From Isoetes taiwanensis (Eukaryota; Streptophyta; Lycopodiopsida; Isoetales; Isoetaceae), in assembly GCA_021234155.1 (NCBI GenBank), contig JAJEKV010000013.1, forward strand, positions 5,462,775-5,526,774: a DNA stretch of 64,000 bases, given 5' to 3'. The notes below the pieces were generated by a model, which saw only the letters and a program-made list of their open reading frames with translations, was not told where the DNA came from and ran no database searches. Of the stretch, positions 1 through 11,500 are shown one piece after another. The position numbers and the translations under genes are program-made. Within the stretch, counting starts at the first letter, position 1, and every line of letters begins with the position of its first letter.

Positions 1-141
1 GGATTGGAAGAGTTATACCTACTATTCCATTTTCGGATTGAAAGTCCTTGCCATTGCAGCACACCATCAAGCGACAAAATAATGCATTGATCCGATATGT
101 TTCCAGTTTAAAAAGTCGGCCCCGAAATCTCGCCGAATCTC

Positions 142-960
142 TTTTTTTTTTTTTTTTTTTTTTTGAAGAGCAGGGGTGTTTTTATATTTATCGAGAATAA
201 AAAGTACAATGTTTCAAACATATAAAAAAGATTACTACGGGAGAAGCCTCAACATCTTCAACATCATTCTCTGCTCTGTAAGCTAATATACATGAAGCGC
301 ATGGTGATCTCCCATATGGTGACCAGAAAAGACAAGAAGATACTGGAAAAAATAGCTCCCGAAGCTTTCTTTTACACATTGAAGAACCAAAGCGGATACT
401 CTAGAAACGAAAGATTGAAGGAAGTACCATAATATGAGACCAAATTAGTTCTTTGCATTGTTGGGATGCAAAAGCGGTCGACCTAAGTAGGCTAGACACA
501 CTTGCCCAGCCGCCAAGACTCCTCCCAAAAGTCTGGTTCATGATATATAAGCTTCTTCCTGCTCACATGATATCCCTAGCTTCGGCCCCTAAATTGATTT
601 CATTTCTTGCACTTGAATCCATTCAAATAATTCCCAAATTCCACCAAAACCTCATGGTAAAAGGCGGTTCGATCAATTCTTGAAAATTACGTACCTTTAC
701 GCTAGAAAGAAAGAACGGGAGAAGCTAACTACTTGCTGACGAGTAAACCAGGTGTAATGAAGGTTTGATGATCAAGTTAGAAGCTGCTTCTCTTACCAAG
801 CCTGTACCTAATCTACTCCACCTTATAGGCGCCATTTTGCCTTTTCGGTTGTCATTTGCAAAGAAAAGATTGGAAATGATCCTTCTCTTAAAAGCGAGAG
901 AACATTATGCTTTCATAAAAGCGGGAATGCTTTCGAAGCAAAAAGCGAGTAAGCCACGTT
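142..960 (-). mobile_element. A-tailed retroposed segment, source unknown
   Basis: A run of 23 T at 142-164 is followed by unique sequence. Read on the minus strand this is a transcript-like segment ending in a poly(A) tail, the signature of LINE-driven retroposition. Minus-strand translation gives several stretches of 40-70 codons broken by stops (for example 188-379). I do not recognise a LINE domain or a known gene in them. The 5' limit is not defined: I found no repeat of the bases before the T run further along, so 960 is only the end of the stretch with longer minus-strand frames. It may be a processed pseudogene or the 3' end of a LINE family whose C-terminus I do not know. Confidence 0.4.
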
Positions 961-1500
961 ACTAGCATGAAGGCATGAAGGAGACATGGAAAGAACCACC
1001 ATGAAGGCTGCTTCCAAGGAAAAATTTACAAGAAACACGGAAAAATTCTTCAAGGCTGCGGATCCCATGCTAGCATCGCAAAGCGGGAAAAAAGCCCTCG
1101 ATTTTGGAGCAGCAGTGCCAGAATCGATGAGAGAGGGGCGGTTTCTCTCTCCCGTCCGCCCTAGCCGCATCTTTGCTGCGCGCTGCGCCAGAATCGTTGT
1201 TTTTCTTTAAGCTCTCTAAAATCTACTGATGTTGCCAGCGATTGCCAGCGGTTTTTGCTGATGAAAAACATGAATCAAAAACTCCACCGACATTTGGACT
1301 TGGAAACACCTTGTTTGTGCCTTGCCGTCTTCTTCCTTTCTGCACTTGGCGCCTTCTTGCTCTGTTATCCATGCCGTTGCGGGGGTCAAGTTTGGGCGCC
1401 CGGATCGCTCTTCAAAATAAACAAAGCGCCCGGAGGAGTCAAGATTGACACCTAGGGGTTCACCTAGATTATGGGGTATGAAACATGTGGAGTGCACCAA
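961..1500. other. No recognisable gene
   Basis: Short open frames exist on both strands, but none has a recognisable domain. The segment 980-1,200 is richer in GC than its surroundings and may belong to the retroposed segment to its left. Confidence 0.3.
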
Positions 1501-2010
1501 ATGGGTTTTATTGCCTCTACGGTATCATTATCGTAAGAAAAATCCCATCGATCCAAGCCCCTCGGATCGACATTCTAGAGGAGGCGAGCATGCATGTCTC
1601 GCATGCATGCATTGCATGCCTTCTTTGGTTGGGAGATCGCTTTATTAGGCGAGGTTCTTCATCATGTCTCATCGGCGCTTCCTCCTCTCTCAGTAGTACC
1701 TTATTCTCTATTTTTTGAAACCCACCCTCCCCCATGTATTTGTCGCCTGGCATGCGTGACCAGCCCCTCTATTTGAAGAGGTTTTTGTTTTGTTGTCGCA
1801 TGGCACGCGTGATCAGCCCCTCCACTTTGGGAGGTTTGTTTTGTCACATTTGTTATAGTGTTGGTGATGGCGGTATAGGTTGGCAAGCGACAGCAGCTTC
1901 GACTTCTCCAAGGCTTATCACTAGGGGTTTTCCTCGAAAATTTAAGGGCGGGGTTTTTTTAATCCCGGTGATAAGTTTTCGGCAGGTACACCAACCAAAT
2001 ATCTATTAAC
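1500..2010 (+). mobile_element. LINE-like 3' terminal segment
   Basis: This stretch has no coding potential I can defend. It ends in a compact sequence (1,914-1,975) shared with the 3' ends of LINE copies at 45.9 kb and 51.7 kb and with an insertion at 55.8 kb. In this copy CTTATCAC (1,914-1,921) pairs with GTGATAAG (1,968-1,975) and encloses two short hairpins. Because the motif sits near the 3' end in the two clear LINE copies, I infer that this is also a LINE-derived or LINE-mobilised 3' end in plus orientation. No tail or target-site duplication was found. Confidence 0.4.
1914..1975 (+). repeat. Structured LINE 3'-UTR motif, copy 1
   Basis: The outer stem is 8 bp, CTTATCAC with GTGATAAG. 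Inside are a GGTTTT-CCTCG-AAAATT hairpin (1,926-1,942, two G-T wobbles) and a GGGGTT/AATCCC hairpin (1,950-1,966). The other three copies keep the layout with different stem bases. Confidence 0.5.
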
Positions 2011-3445
2011 ATTGTATTTCATGGGATCCAAATTGTATAATTGGACATTCCCTTTATTTTTCTTCGTGGGTAGCATGTGTGCGGCTGGCTATCCACTATC
2101 CACCATTGTAGAAAATCTGCTGAGATAAATGAGAAGCCTATTTATGAGGTTTTTGTCGTTTTCATGCGAGCCCCATTCTAGAATATAAGGTTTTTATAGT
2201 TTGAATGTCCGTCATTTTTGGTGAGCTTCTACTGTTAGGGATTCTGTGATAATATGATATGACTATGATAACATATTATATATATATATATAAAATAATA
2301 GAGATATAGTATATGTATGGAAGGGGTTGTCAAGTAAAAGTGTTTTGTGCAAGTAATTAGATGATATGCATTGCATTTCTTTTACAAATAATGTAGTCGT
2401 ATACAAAGGGTTTCTCTTATGGAACTGTCCTATACAATGGGTTTTTTGACAACCTAAGGAATGCACATGGCATATATACCTATAATAGAGGTGAATCCCC
2501 CGGGGGCAGAGAAATATGATAAAGGATTGCGGCGCAGAAAAAATAGGAGGGATGATGGAACAAAAATGAAAAATTTAAGAATGAATTATATATGTAGTGA
2601 TAGTGAAAGAAGCCATAGGCAATTTTTAAGGGAGGCTCCACAAATCTTAAAACTTCAAGCTTGCATGCACTCACAAATACCCAGAAGGAATCAATAAGAA
2701 GGATCAAAATATCAACGACAAAGAGAAGTAGTTGTCTAGAAGATGCATAGCATCGTTGATGGTGGAGGTATTGACTTATTTCGAACCGCTTATAGTGGCA
2801 GGAAGGAAGGAAGAAGAAATCTATCGATGTTGGATTTTGCTTACATGATCAGGTTCTTGAAATTGCTGAATGTCTATCTATTACGAGAACTATGTATCAA
2901 AATGATCAAGCATGCAAGGAATTTGTTCTGTGCATCATTGTACACATACTCCAAACTTTATTAAAGTAGATGAAAGCTAGTCCCTTCTTTGTTATCCATG
3001 TTGATGAGTCTATGGATGTTGCTACTCGGCAACATATTGTGTTGTGTATTTCCTGTATTAAGCATGGTGAATGTCATCGCTCTTTGTTGGACTTTTTGCG
3101 AGTGCAAGAAGGCAATGCAGTTAATTTGTGCAATCAGATTGTTAATATGTGGGGTTGGCTTGGATATGTTTAAGGTGGTAGGTTTTATGATAGGACATAA
3201 AAATGGTGTTGCACGGCTCAATTTTTAACTTCTTTGCATTATATTGCTAATAGAGCAAATTTAGTTGTGGCTCATATTGCAAAACTTGATGGGATGGATT
3301 GGACACTGGAAATTGATGTTGTTATTAATGATATTGCATCTCATTTACTCGAAGTAGATAAAGATTAGAAAAATTCCAAACATCGCTCAATGAAATGGCT
3401 TGTAGTGTGAACACATCAATGCTACAATATGGTTAAGCAGACATA

Positions 3446-3578
3446 TGCCATAGGCAAGTTATGTGAGGACCCTGCATCTAGATACACGAAGCTAGAGTTA
3501 TTTAAATATCATAATGCCATAGGCAAGTTATGTGAGCACCCTGCATCTAGATACACAGACCTAGAGTTATTTAAATAT
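3446..3578 (+). repeat. 67-bp tandem duplication in the transposase remnant
   Basis: Two adjacent copies begin with GCCATAGGCAAGTTATGTGA (about 3,446-3,512 and 3,513-3,578). They differ at only a few bases, so this local duplication is younger than the transposase itself. Confidence 0.75.
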
Positions 3579-3633
3579 TCAAGCAGGTAACAAACTTCAA
3601 GTTCATTTATTTATTACATTTCCTTGCTTATAT

Positions 3634-3870
3634 TCTTGGTAACCTCTCTTTGTTGAGCAAAGTATTTCAAGCTCAATCAGCTGATGTAACATGTGTGCAA
3701 ACTAGTATGAGAAGACAAATAAATGCCATCAAACAGTATTATATTCATGATCCTCTTGGTAACCTCTTTTTGTTGAGCAAAAGTAAATTAGTTGATGTAA
3801 CATGTGTGCAAAGTAATACGAGAAGACAAAAAATGCCATCAAACAATTATTTTATGATCCTCGGCCTGAT
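3634..3870 (+). repeat. About 120-bp tandem duplication in the transposase remnant
   Basis: Two neighbouring copies run from CTTGGTAACCTCT through 'gatgtaacatgtgtgcaaa' to 'atgccatcaaaca' (about 3,634-3,755 and 3,756-3,870). They carry small indels relative to each other. Confidence 0.7.
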
Positions 3871-4741
3871 TTGAATGCATGCCAAGAGGATAGCAGACAA
3901 TTTTCGATAATTGCATATTATGGTTCTCCTACTGGTAAGATGGAAGAATTAAGGAGTTGCATTCACGGGGATGAAATCAAGGATTCAAGATTGTGGATAT
4001 GAAGAGGGCTGATTTAAATGATGTTATTCAAAAGCAAAGGCATATGCAACAGCTATTTGCAAGAGCTTGAAAACTGGGTTTAAAAGGCAGTTCTAGTCCT
4101 AAACATCTTGGAATTTTTCTCTCTGATGAATGTGCCAAAAAGTGCTAACAGTAGCAAAAATTTGGTGATGAAGAATTAAAAGAGTTAATATCTTTCTATG
4201 GAACATCAAAGAAGGTGGTGGTGATTGGATGTAAAAGAAAAAAGGTGGTTTCACATTTGATTGTTGGGCAAATTTTGCGAAGAGAATATGTTGAATTCAA
4301 ATTACATATTCAGCTAATGGGTCACCCATGCATGCAATGAGGTACATACGAAGTGGGCAAGTAATGACATTGTCGAGACCTTGTTTAGTCATAGAATTAC
4401 CATAAAGGATAAGTTCTCAAATAGAATGGATCTGAAGATGCTTCATGCACGCTTGAATGTTACCATAAATGATGTTGTCAATTGTGGCGATGGGAAAAGA
4501 GCGTTAGTCGTCAAATCTACAAAGTATAAGTAATCCTCTTGTATTATGGCATGTTTGTAATATTTTATATTTCAATACACCATCGTGTCTTTGCAATTTT
4601 AAATTTTTATTGCTAAATGTTTATTGTATTTATGTGGATTTTTTAGTTTTGTTAATTGAGAATTTTGTTAAATAATAATTTCTCCTAATATTTTGGTTTT
4701 CACATGTCCTACTCAATTTTAAATGTTCTATTAGTTTTGTG

Positions 4742-4743
<2 letters not shown>

Positions 4744-4773
<30 letters not shown>
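4744..4773. repeat. A30 tract between inverted transposase copies
   Basis: An uninterrupted run of about 30 A lies between the 3' flank of the plus transposase copy and the 3' flank of the inverted copy. It could be a retroposition tail of copy 1 or simple slippage. It lies close to the axis of the inverted pair. Confidence 0.8.
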
Positions 4774-4774
<1 letters not shown>

Positions 4775-4776
<2 letters not shown>

Positions 4777-6346
4777 TGATATACCTCAAATTCTAATGAA
4801 ATTTGAACCATGGTCCATTAAAAATCAAAATACTAGAGCAAAGTCCAATTTAAAAAAACAAAAAAAGCTAGGAAATCCACATCAATCTAGTTAAAATTTG
4901 GCATTAGAAATCTAAAATTTGCAAAGGCACGATGATATATTGAAATATAATACAAGAAAATGACTTGTAACATTTAGATTTGATGACTAACACTCAGTAT
5001 AATCAAAATTGTCAAAATTGTCAATGCCATTTATGATAACATGCAAGCGTGCATCAAGCATCTTCATTCCATCCTTTTGAGAAGTTATCCTTTATGGCAA
5101 TTCCTTAGCTAAACACGGCCACGGCAATGGCAGTACTTGCACATTAAACAAGGGCAATTTGTATCAAATCCAATACATTAAAGAGTTCACACGTATCTTA
5201 ATGCATGCAATAGCAACTCCAGTTTCTTCAAGTTTCACGTGTGCCCAATTTGCTTTAACATGTAATTTGAATTCAGCATATTCTCTTTGTAATGCCCATC
5301 AATCAAAGGTAAAACAACCTCTTTCTTACCTCCAATCACCACCACCTTCTTTGATGTACCATAGAAAGGTATTAACTCTCTTAATTCTTCCTCACAAACC
5401 TTTTGCTACTACTATCACTTTTGGCATATTCATTGCAAAAAAAAATTCATGATTTTTAAGAATAGAACTATCTTCAAAGCTGGTTTTCAAGCTCTTGTAA
5501 ATAGCTGTTGTGTTATGCCTTTTGCTTTTAAATAACAGCCTCTTAACAATTCACATCCTTTTTAATCTTGAATCCTTGATATTCATCCCTATGAATGCAA
5601 CTCCTGAATTCTTTCATCTTACTAGCTGGAGGACCATAATCTGGGATTAATGAAAAATGCATGCTATCGTCTTGGTATGCATTCAAATCAAGCGGAGGAT
5701 CATGAAGATAATACTTTTACATGTGTTACACTCTGCACACAATACTTTCACAACAATTTGCACACGTGTTACATCAACTGATTTAGCTTAGAACACTTTG
5801 CTCTGCAGAGAGAGGCATCAAGAATATCGACAAACAAATATAATAAATATATGTGAACTTCAGTTTGTTACTTGGTTGAATATTTGAAATAACTCTAGCT
5901 CCGTGTTCCTTAGAAGAGCTACAGTATCCTCACATAGATTGCTTATGGCATTATATCTGCTTAACCATCTTGTAGCGTTGATGCTTTCAAGACGTAACAC
6001 GCTACAAGCCATTTCCTTAAGTAAATCTTGGGACTTTTCTAATCTTTGGCTATTCAAGAAAATTGAGATGAATATCACTAACAACGACATCCATTTCCAA
6101 TGCCCAATCCATTCTATCAAGCTTTGCAGCATCAGCGGCAGCCAAATTTGCTCTACGAGGAATACAATGCAAAGACCGCAGCAACTATATGCTTCTCCTT
6201 GTCGTTGACATGTTGATCCTGCTCCATTGATTTCTTGTAGATACTGATGGGGGCATGCAAGCAGAAGCTTGTTCTAAAATTTGTGGAACCTCCAAGTGAA
6301 AACTGCCTATTGCTTGTAACATTTAAAAGCAATTGCATTATTTATT
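4775..6346 (-). pseudogene. Decayed hAT-type transposase, inverted copy 2
   Basis: The reverse complement is homologous to the plus copy at 2.6-4.7 kb, including 3' flanking DNA (both carry a TTTCAATA...CATCGTG...TTTGCAA block). The best frame (6,132-5,860) shows INATRWLSRYNAISNLCED, the conserved region after the catalytic segment in DUF4371 transposases. Relative to copy 1 about 480 bp are missing at 6,150: the sequence jumps from the segment equivalent to 2,735 to that equivalent to 3,228, which removes the VDES region. Copies 1 and 2 converge with their 3' ends facing. Several stops and frameshifts make it non-functional. Confidence 0.6.
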
Positions 6347-6521
6347 GGGGAAAACTATAAAATACCCTTAACTTTTTGCAAAATTCACAGTATACCCCTA
6401 ACTTTCTAAAAATTCACAAAATGCCCCTGAAAATGCCCCTAATAGGGGCATTTCATGAATTTTCTAAAAGTTAGGGGTATATTAATTTTACAAAGATAAA
6501 AGGCTATATTATATTTTTCCC
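6347..6521. mobile_element. 175-bp foldback MITE with TTATT duplication
   Basis: The whole element folds back on itself. GGGGAAAACTATAAAATA at the left pairs with the complement of the right end, and TATACCCCTAACTTT pairs with AAAGTTAGGGGTATA nearer the centre. TTATT occurs immediately before (6,342-6,346) and after (6,522-6,526), which fits a 5-bp target duplication. It splits the inverted transposase copy from the fragment beyond it. It has no coding capacity. The superfamily is undetermined. Confidence 0.65.
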
Positions 6522-6539
6522 TTATTAAATAATTAATAA

Positions 6540-7180
6540 TTTTACAAGAATAGTGCATTATCTGAGGAGTCCATTTCTAGCACACTCTAATTATCATCTT
6601 AGTATAGCCACTTCCCATGTGCTCCGTAGTGGATTATAAGCGGGATATCCATCTTTGGCTCACCGCCACCTCCATTGATATTCCATCTGAGAATATATTA
6701 GCTCTTTTAATTCTTCCTCACTAATATTGGCACCATTTGCATATTTCTTTGAAAAAAAATTTCAAGATGTCGAAAAATAGATTTGTCTTTCAAACTTGAT
6801 TTTCATGCCATTGCAAATAACTATTGTGTATGCCTTTTGCTTTTGAATAGCATAATCTCACAGCTCCACTCACATCCCTTTCAATCTTTGAATCCTTAAT
6901 ATTCATCCTTGTGAATGAAACTCTTTAATCTTGAGGAAGCCCATTTCTTGCACGCTCTACAAAAGTGATTTTGGTCATCATCTTAGCGCAGTCACTTCCT
7001 GATATGTTACTATAGAGGATTATAAGCACAATATCTGTCTTTGGCTCTTCATCATCATTTGAAACCTCTTTCTCGATAACCATGCAGTATATTGTTATCA
7101 AGGTATTCACTTTCAACATGTATTTGTATGTTACTATGTACAAATTTGATTTATACAGAAATCTAGGATCAACCATGCAA
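6540..7180 (-). pseudogene. Third transposase fragment with 100-bp direct repeats
   Basis: The minus strand from about 6,930 down to 6,690 is homologous to 5,640-5,340 of the inverted copy (shared 'tgccttttgctttt' and 'aatccttaatattcatcc' blocks). It is therefore a second minus-oriented piece of the same transposase. A segment starting 'ccatttctagcacactct' at about 6,580 is repeated at about 6,943, giving a pair of roughly 100-bp direct repeats around it. The minus frame 7,176-6,925 is open for 83 codons but shows no known domain. Confidence 0.45.
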
Positions 7181-7561
7181 TATTATTCTGTTTGGACTAA
7201 GGTTTCCTAGTACTTTTAGACGTATAGTATTTTGAGATTAGGGCCCATATTGATTGATGCTTGGTATGTTCCATCTTATGCTCTAGGTCAACGGTCCAAA
7301 TAATTAAGTAAAAGCAAGATTTAGTAATAAAGAAAATTTTATTTATAACAAGAGAGGAAACATAGACAGTGGTAGATGGAATAGATGCCACACCTATAGA
7401 TCCAGCAAAGCTGATGGAATGGCTATCAAGAGACTGTCAAGCCATTACCGCCATAGGGTGTGCACTGGGAGAAGAATGTGTTTACATGTTGAACATAAAA
7501 GAAAACGTTAAGAAGATGGGAAACAAATCGTGATGCCTTAAAACAAACCATTACATTCCAC

Positions 7562-7953
7562 ACTTAAAAATAAAATTCCCCCTTAAACCCCCTTTGGTTT
7601 GGGTGCATATTCACATGGGGGGTGACTCCAGGCATCGGGAGCTCTTGGATAAGCATGTATGCCCTTTATTCCTCGATCTCGATCGTACGTATAGGTCCTC
7701 GTTTGTGGGGTATGGATGTACAAGTTTTAGTATACTGTATAACACAGTTTGCAAAATACTATAAGATTTGAGGCTTATAGTATTTTGCAAGCGTTATACA
7801 AAGATATCTAAAACCATCCCTAAGCAAACGATCTCATCGATTGAATCGAAGAATAAAGGGCATATGTCTATCCAAAGCGCTCGGCCCTTCGTCACCAGGT
7901 GTGAATATGCACCCAAACCAAAGGGGTTTAAAGGAAATTTTATTTTTAAAATG
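7562..7953. mobile_element. Foldback MITE, copy 1
   Basis: Inverted arms lie at about 7,562-7,615 and 7,900-7,953. The left arm contains CCCTTTGGTTTGGGTGCATA and the right arm its complement. The interior is also self-complementary: GCAAAATACTATAAG (7,751-7,765) faces CTTATAGTATTTTGC (7,774-7,788). The element is therefore one long imperfect hairpin of about 390 bp. A related, longer element is at 48,476-49,212. A segment of about 75 bp near 7,955-8,025 has no partner on the left, so the outer right arm may hold an insertion. No protein is encoded. Confidence 0.75.
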
Positions 7954-8029
7954 ATAATAATAGTTTGTTCTCTAAACAAAAATTTGGCCTTGGGGACCTT
8001 CAACAAACTAAAGGGGCGAATGTAATGAA

Positions 8030-9000
8030 TTGTATTTATTTTAAAAAATTGGGTCTTGGTTGCTTATTATAAACCAAATTAGTTGGCATATCTTTTGAAT
8101 ATGCAACACAACATGGTTTGTATGCTAGGGCGGCTTAACACATTTACAATATGATACAAGCACCTCTTATACACATTTATGAATATCATACAAAAGTAAA
8201 GATCTTACGGGAATCGAACACAGGGTACTCCAAAGGGCCATTACAAAAATAAATCTAACGGATGATGCATGTTGCTTTTAGCTCTAAATTTTGGCCCCAC
8301 AAAGCTACAAGTACAATATCTAGCATTACCTTGCAAACTCACATTAAACATTAGATCTGAAAATTACACCCACGGAAGAAACATTGTGTTGAGGCGGAAG
8401 TGCGGAGACATTGGAAAGGGAACATGTTGAGGTGGGCGTCTGGACATCTCCACAATCCCAAGGGGACCGGGGAATCGCATGATGCCGCACTAGCGAGGCG
8501 AGGGCGAGGCTACCTCGGTATCTTACGTTACTAGGAGCACGAACTTGCGTATTATAGGGGTTCTTGGGCGAAAGATGATGCCCTTTTCTGTGATATGGAT
8601 CTTTGCTTTGCATTTTTCACTGATGTCATGCATGTGAAGGCTGGTGGAGTTGTCTCTGCTGCTAGGGTGGGAGCAGCAAGACCTGATCGGGTTCGGTTTC
8701 AAGACACTCTTAGCCGCTTACATGTTCTTCAGCATGGAAACCATCTCGGAGGGGACTAATTTCTCGATCTGGAGGACCTCTCCCTCTTCAATTATGTAAC
8801 CGTAAGGAGGAGCTCTGCAAGGTGAGGGCAGCCCGCCAAAGAAATGGGCGATGTCTGAGGGGAAGCGCGACAATTATTCTAGATCAATGGCCTTCAATCC
8901 TTGGACTGGCTATGTCTAGATAATTTTAAAACATAAATTTACCACTAGCATTAGCATTATCTTATCTTATTCTTGGTAGCCTTTTAATATTTGGTTATTG
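8030..9000. other. No recognisable gene
   Basis: AT-rich up to 8,340 and then more balanced in composition. The longest frame (8,613-8,344, minus) has no recognisable domain. I see no repeat structure here. Confidence 0.3.
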
Positions 9001-9016
9001 TGTTTGGTGATGGGGC

Positions 9017-10031
9017 CTAGTCCCTAGGTTTTAGATGGGCTGTTGCCCTTGCATATCTTAATCCCATAACCCATTGGGTTCCGTGGGCGTAAAATTCAAA
9101 ATTAGTAGCTTCATATAATTGCACACAAAAATTATATGTAAATAGCCCTGCTGACACGATGCCAAAAGGTTTACGCATCCTCCACTTCACCATCGAAAAA
9201 TTTGCGATCGGGTCATTTGAGCTCTCTCCAACTTCGGCCGAAGATCGCAAACTTCGGAAGAAAAAGAATGACATGCTAGTCGAACATCTCTCTGTAAACA
9301 TTGTCTTTGGAAACACAATCTTCCTTTAGAGTTTCTAAACACGATTGAACATCTTCCACAATATCATAAGCATTTTCTTTGTGGGTTGGCTGGACAAGCT
9401 TGGTCCCTAAAGATTCACCTCTTTGCTTAGAGGGACAGTTAATCTTGTCGGCCAATGGCCTTAGTCTTCAACTTCTGAACAATGTTGGAACTTTCATCAC
9501 AACCTTTCAGCTCTTTTGCAGCCTTGTCATAAGCGAGGTGCTTGCTTGTTCTCGATGTCATAAGTTCCAAGCCAAATCCTAACACCCTTTGGGGATCTCG
9601 ATTTCAGGACCCCACTTTCCCCAAGGCCTCTGCCTCGCACCTTTATACTTGTTATCCTTTTGTTTCTCTCTGACCTTCTTTGGATTACTCTTGGTGCCAT
9701 AATCTAATTTTTTCTTTGCATTTTTCTTTGTAACAGGCTTCCCATCGTGGAAGCACGCCAGTGGGATTTCTTCAAACGCCCTTGCATAGCATTCTCGATG
9801 AAAACTAGATGTAGCTAGGAACTACTTCTTCTTCATTGTCATGAAGATAATGGAAGCGTCTGTGATGAGATCAAACTCTTCAATTCTCCTATTGCTAAAA
9901 CACCTAGTCATCTTGGCTGGATATGATCCCTCTTTATTGGAATCATCAGTGGCATCTGGATCTGTGCATATCACTTTAAGCTTCTTTGGATATGTTGTAA
10001 TCATCAAGGGCAGTCCCTCCATCACCACCAT
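9017..10031 (-). pseudogene. CRF-like AP2/ERF transcription factor, frameshifted
   Basis: Read on the minus strand from 10,031, the frame contains KVICTDPDATDDS, the acidic 'TDPDATDSS' signature upstream of the DNA-binding domain in cytokinin response factor (CRF) type ERFs. A complete AP2/ERF domain follows at about 9,647-9,481: YKGARQRPWGKWGPEI with the WGKW tract, then RIWLGTYDIENKQA, then LAYDKAAKELKG. The second and third blocks are each in a new frame, so there are two single-base frameshifts (near 9,580 and 9,538), plus a stop before the domain. ERFs of this class bind GCC-box DNA in the nucleus. The C-terminal part to 9,017 is poorly preserved. No intron is apparent, as is usual for ERFs. 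Either a pseudogene or a real gene with consensus indels; the start is uncertain. Confidence 0.75.
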
Positions 10032-10649
10032 ACTGACTCAAGCTTCCTTATCTTTGAGCGTAAAATTAGAGGGCCAGCGGCATCTTGGCTCTATTCTAGG
10101 TCGGCTACAATCTTTGTTAGCAAATCTCTGTGAATATACTAATAATCCTCTTCTTGGTAATACTTCAATATTTCTCGACTGTTGAAACAAACGTTATTTA
10201 TGAGAAAAAAAGCGAAGAAAAAGCGTTAGATTCTTCCGATACCATAAAGCACAAAATAACAAAGCTAGCTTAGATTTGCAAGAAAAGATTAATGGCTGGT
10301 GTGAATCTTCTTGCTCAGCAAATACCCAGGGGTTTGAGCTGTTGTGATGCCGCCACAGTTGAATGCAGACGACGAGAAAGATAGCAGAGGCTCCTCTTGG
10401 GCTTTTTCAGTAGCCCAACAATCTTAGAATCTGCTTTGTGCAGTCAGAAGGCCACACAAGCAACAAAACCATCTGCAAACCCCGGATAAGCCAAAGCCAA
10501 AAGCTTCAAATCCATCTGTCAAATTAGAGACAATCATTTGAAAGACACTGCTTCCTTCCCTTTGGCCGCTCCTTGCCCCAGTCTTCTGGCTGCACGAACC
10601 TCTCTGTAAAACCCTAGAATTCATGTGCATGATGATTGCATGCAATAGG

Positions 10650-10800
10650 TTCTCTCTATTTGTTTTTGTTTTTATTTCTATTTTTATTTTTTAATTTTTA
10701 AAAAGGGCTTTTATTGTAAGTCTTTCGATCTTGTCTTTTTTAAAGAGGGCTTTTGTTGTAAGCCCTTTGATCTTGACCATTAAGAAAGGCAAAAAAGAAT
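10650..10800 (+). repeat. Degenerate direct repeat with T-rich spacer
   Basis: A block of about 45 bp ('aaagagggcttttgttgtaag...gatcttg') is present twice, at about 10,700 and 10,745, after a run of TTTTT/ATTT simple sequence. No coding potential. Confidence 0.5.
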
Positions 10801-11039
10801 TAGCACAAGTTGCATGCAAATACCTGGCACACTCTAGATGTACCAATTAGTACACCTCATGTAATAGGGCCACCAAATCATATAAAAACCATTGAAAAAA
10901 TTGTACAAAAATACAAAAGAAACCCCCTGTTATTATGCTAGATATTGGAGGCATAGAAAAGACTTGTGAATTAGCACTGAGCAATAGTATTTTAGCATGG
11001 ATATGCAATTAGGAAAATACCGTTCCCAAATTTGTGAGT

Positions 11040-11500
11040 AGAATGAGGTATTTGAATGTATAGATTGCTCTAGTAAAGGCCATTGTTACATCTGAAGATC
11101 ATAAGATCGTGTTAATGGCTTGTTGTTGAAGTTACACCATGTAATTAACCCTGGCCATTTTGCTATCTCAAATCTTTGAGCAAATGGTAGCAGCACTTAT
11201 TGAGGAAGAGCATAAACTATTAAAAGAAGGGGTAGTAAAAAGGCTACTTTCTTGGAACGAAGAAACCACGATGGGTGAGCAAACAGAAAGGAATACTACA
11301 GCTACAGAACTAAAGAAGATTATATCAATTTCATCTAATTTTAGGGGATCATCCTCTTTAGAGGAGTACCAAACAGAGATGATAAAGGCAAGCAACAAAT
11401 ATATTTTAGACGCGACAAGAGAGGCTACATCGCAAGACATTGTATAGTCAAACCAGTAAGTGATGAAAGAGACAATAGTAATAGGAATACCTTCTTTTTT
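11040..11500 (+). mobile_element. Copia gag fragment
   Basis: The frame at 11,160-11,447 reads MVAALIEEEHKLLKEG then LLSWNEETTMGEQTERN, closely matching the Copia gag seen at 41.7 kb (LVAALMEEEREMK). In a neighbouring frame at about 11,395-11,450, FRRDKRGYIARHCIVKP is a decayed CCHC zinc knuckle in which the first two cysteines have become arginine or been lost. No protease, integrase, reverse transcriptase or LTR is attached. It is a short, old remnant. Confidence 0.65.

Larger units (their letters stand above)
2461..4535 (+). pseudogene. Decayed hAT-type (DUF4371-like) transposase, copy 1
   Basis: Broken plus-strand frames resemble the TTF zinc-finger/DUF4371/hAT transposase family that plants carry in many copies. 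The clearest part is 2,970-3,173, where FFVIHVDESMDVATRQHI matches the family's 'VDES.D.s..e.i' segment at the start of the catalytic fold. A later piece near 3,240-3,340 reads as the 'AHIAKLDGMDW' region. A C-terminal remnant near 4,360-4,530 (SNDIVETLFSHRITIKDKFS) lies where the hAT dimerisation region is expected. Stops, frameshifts and two internal tandem duplications rule out function. No terminal inverted repeats or 8-bp target duplication were found. The assignment to a hAT-like family is fairly secure, but the subfamily is not. Confidence 0.6.

Noticed and set aside
8344-8613. 89-codon minus ORF as a small gene
   Set aside because: No domain, no conserved motif and low-complexity serine/proline content.
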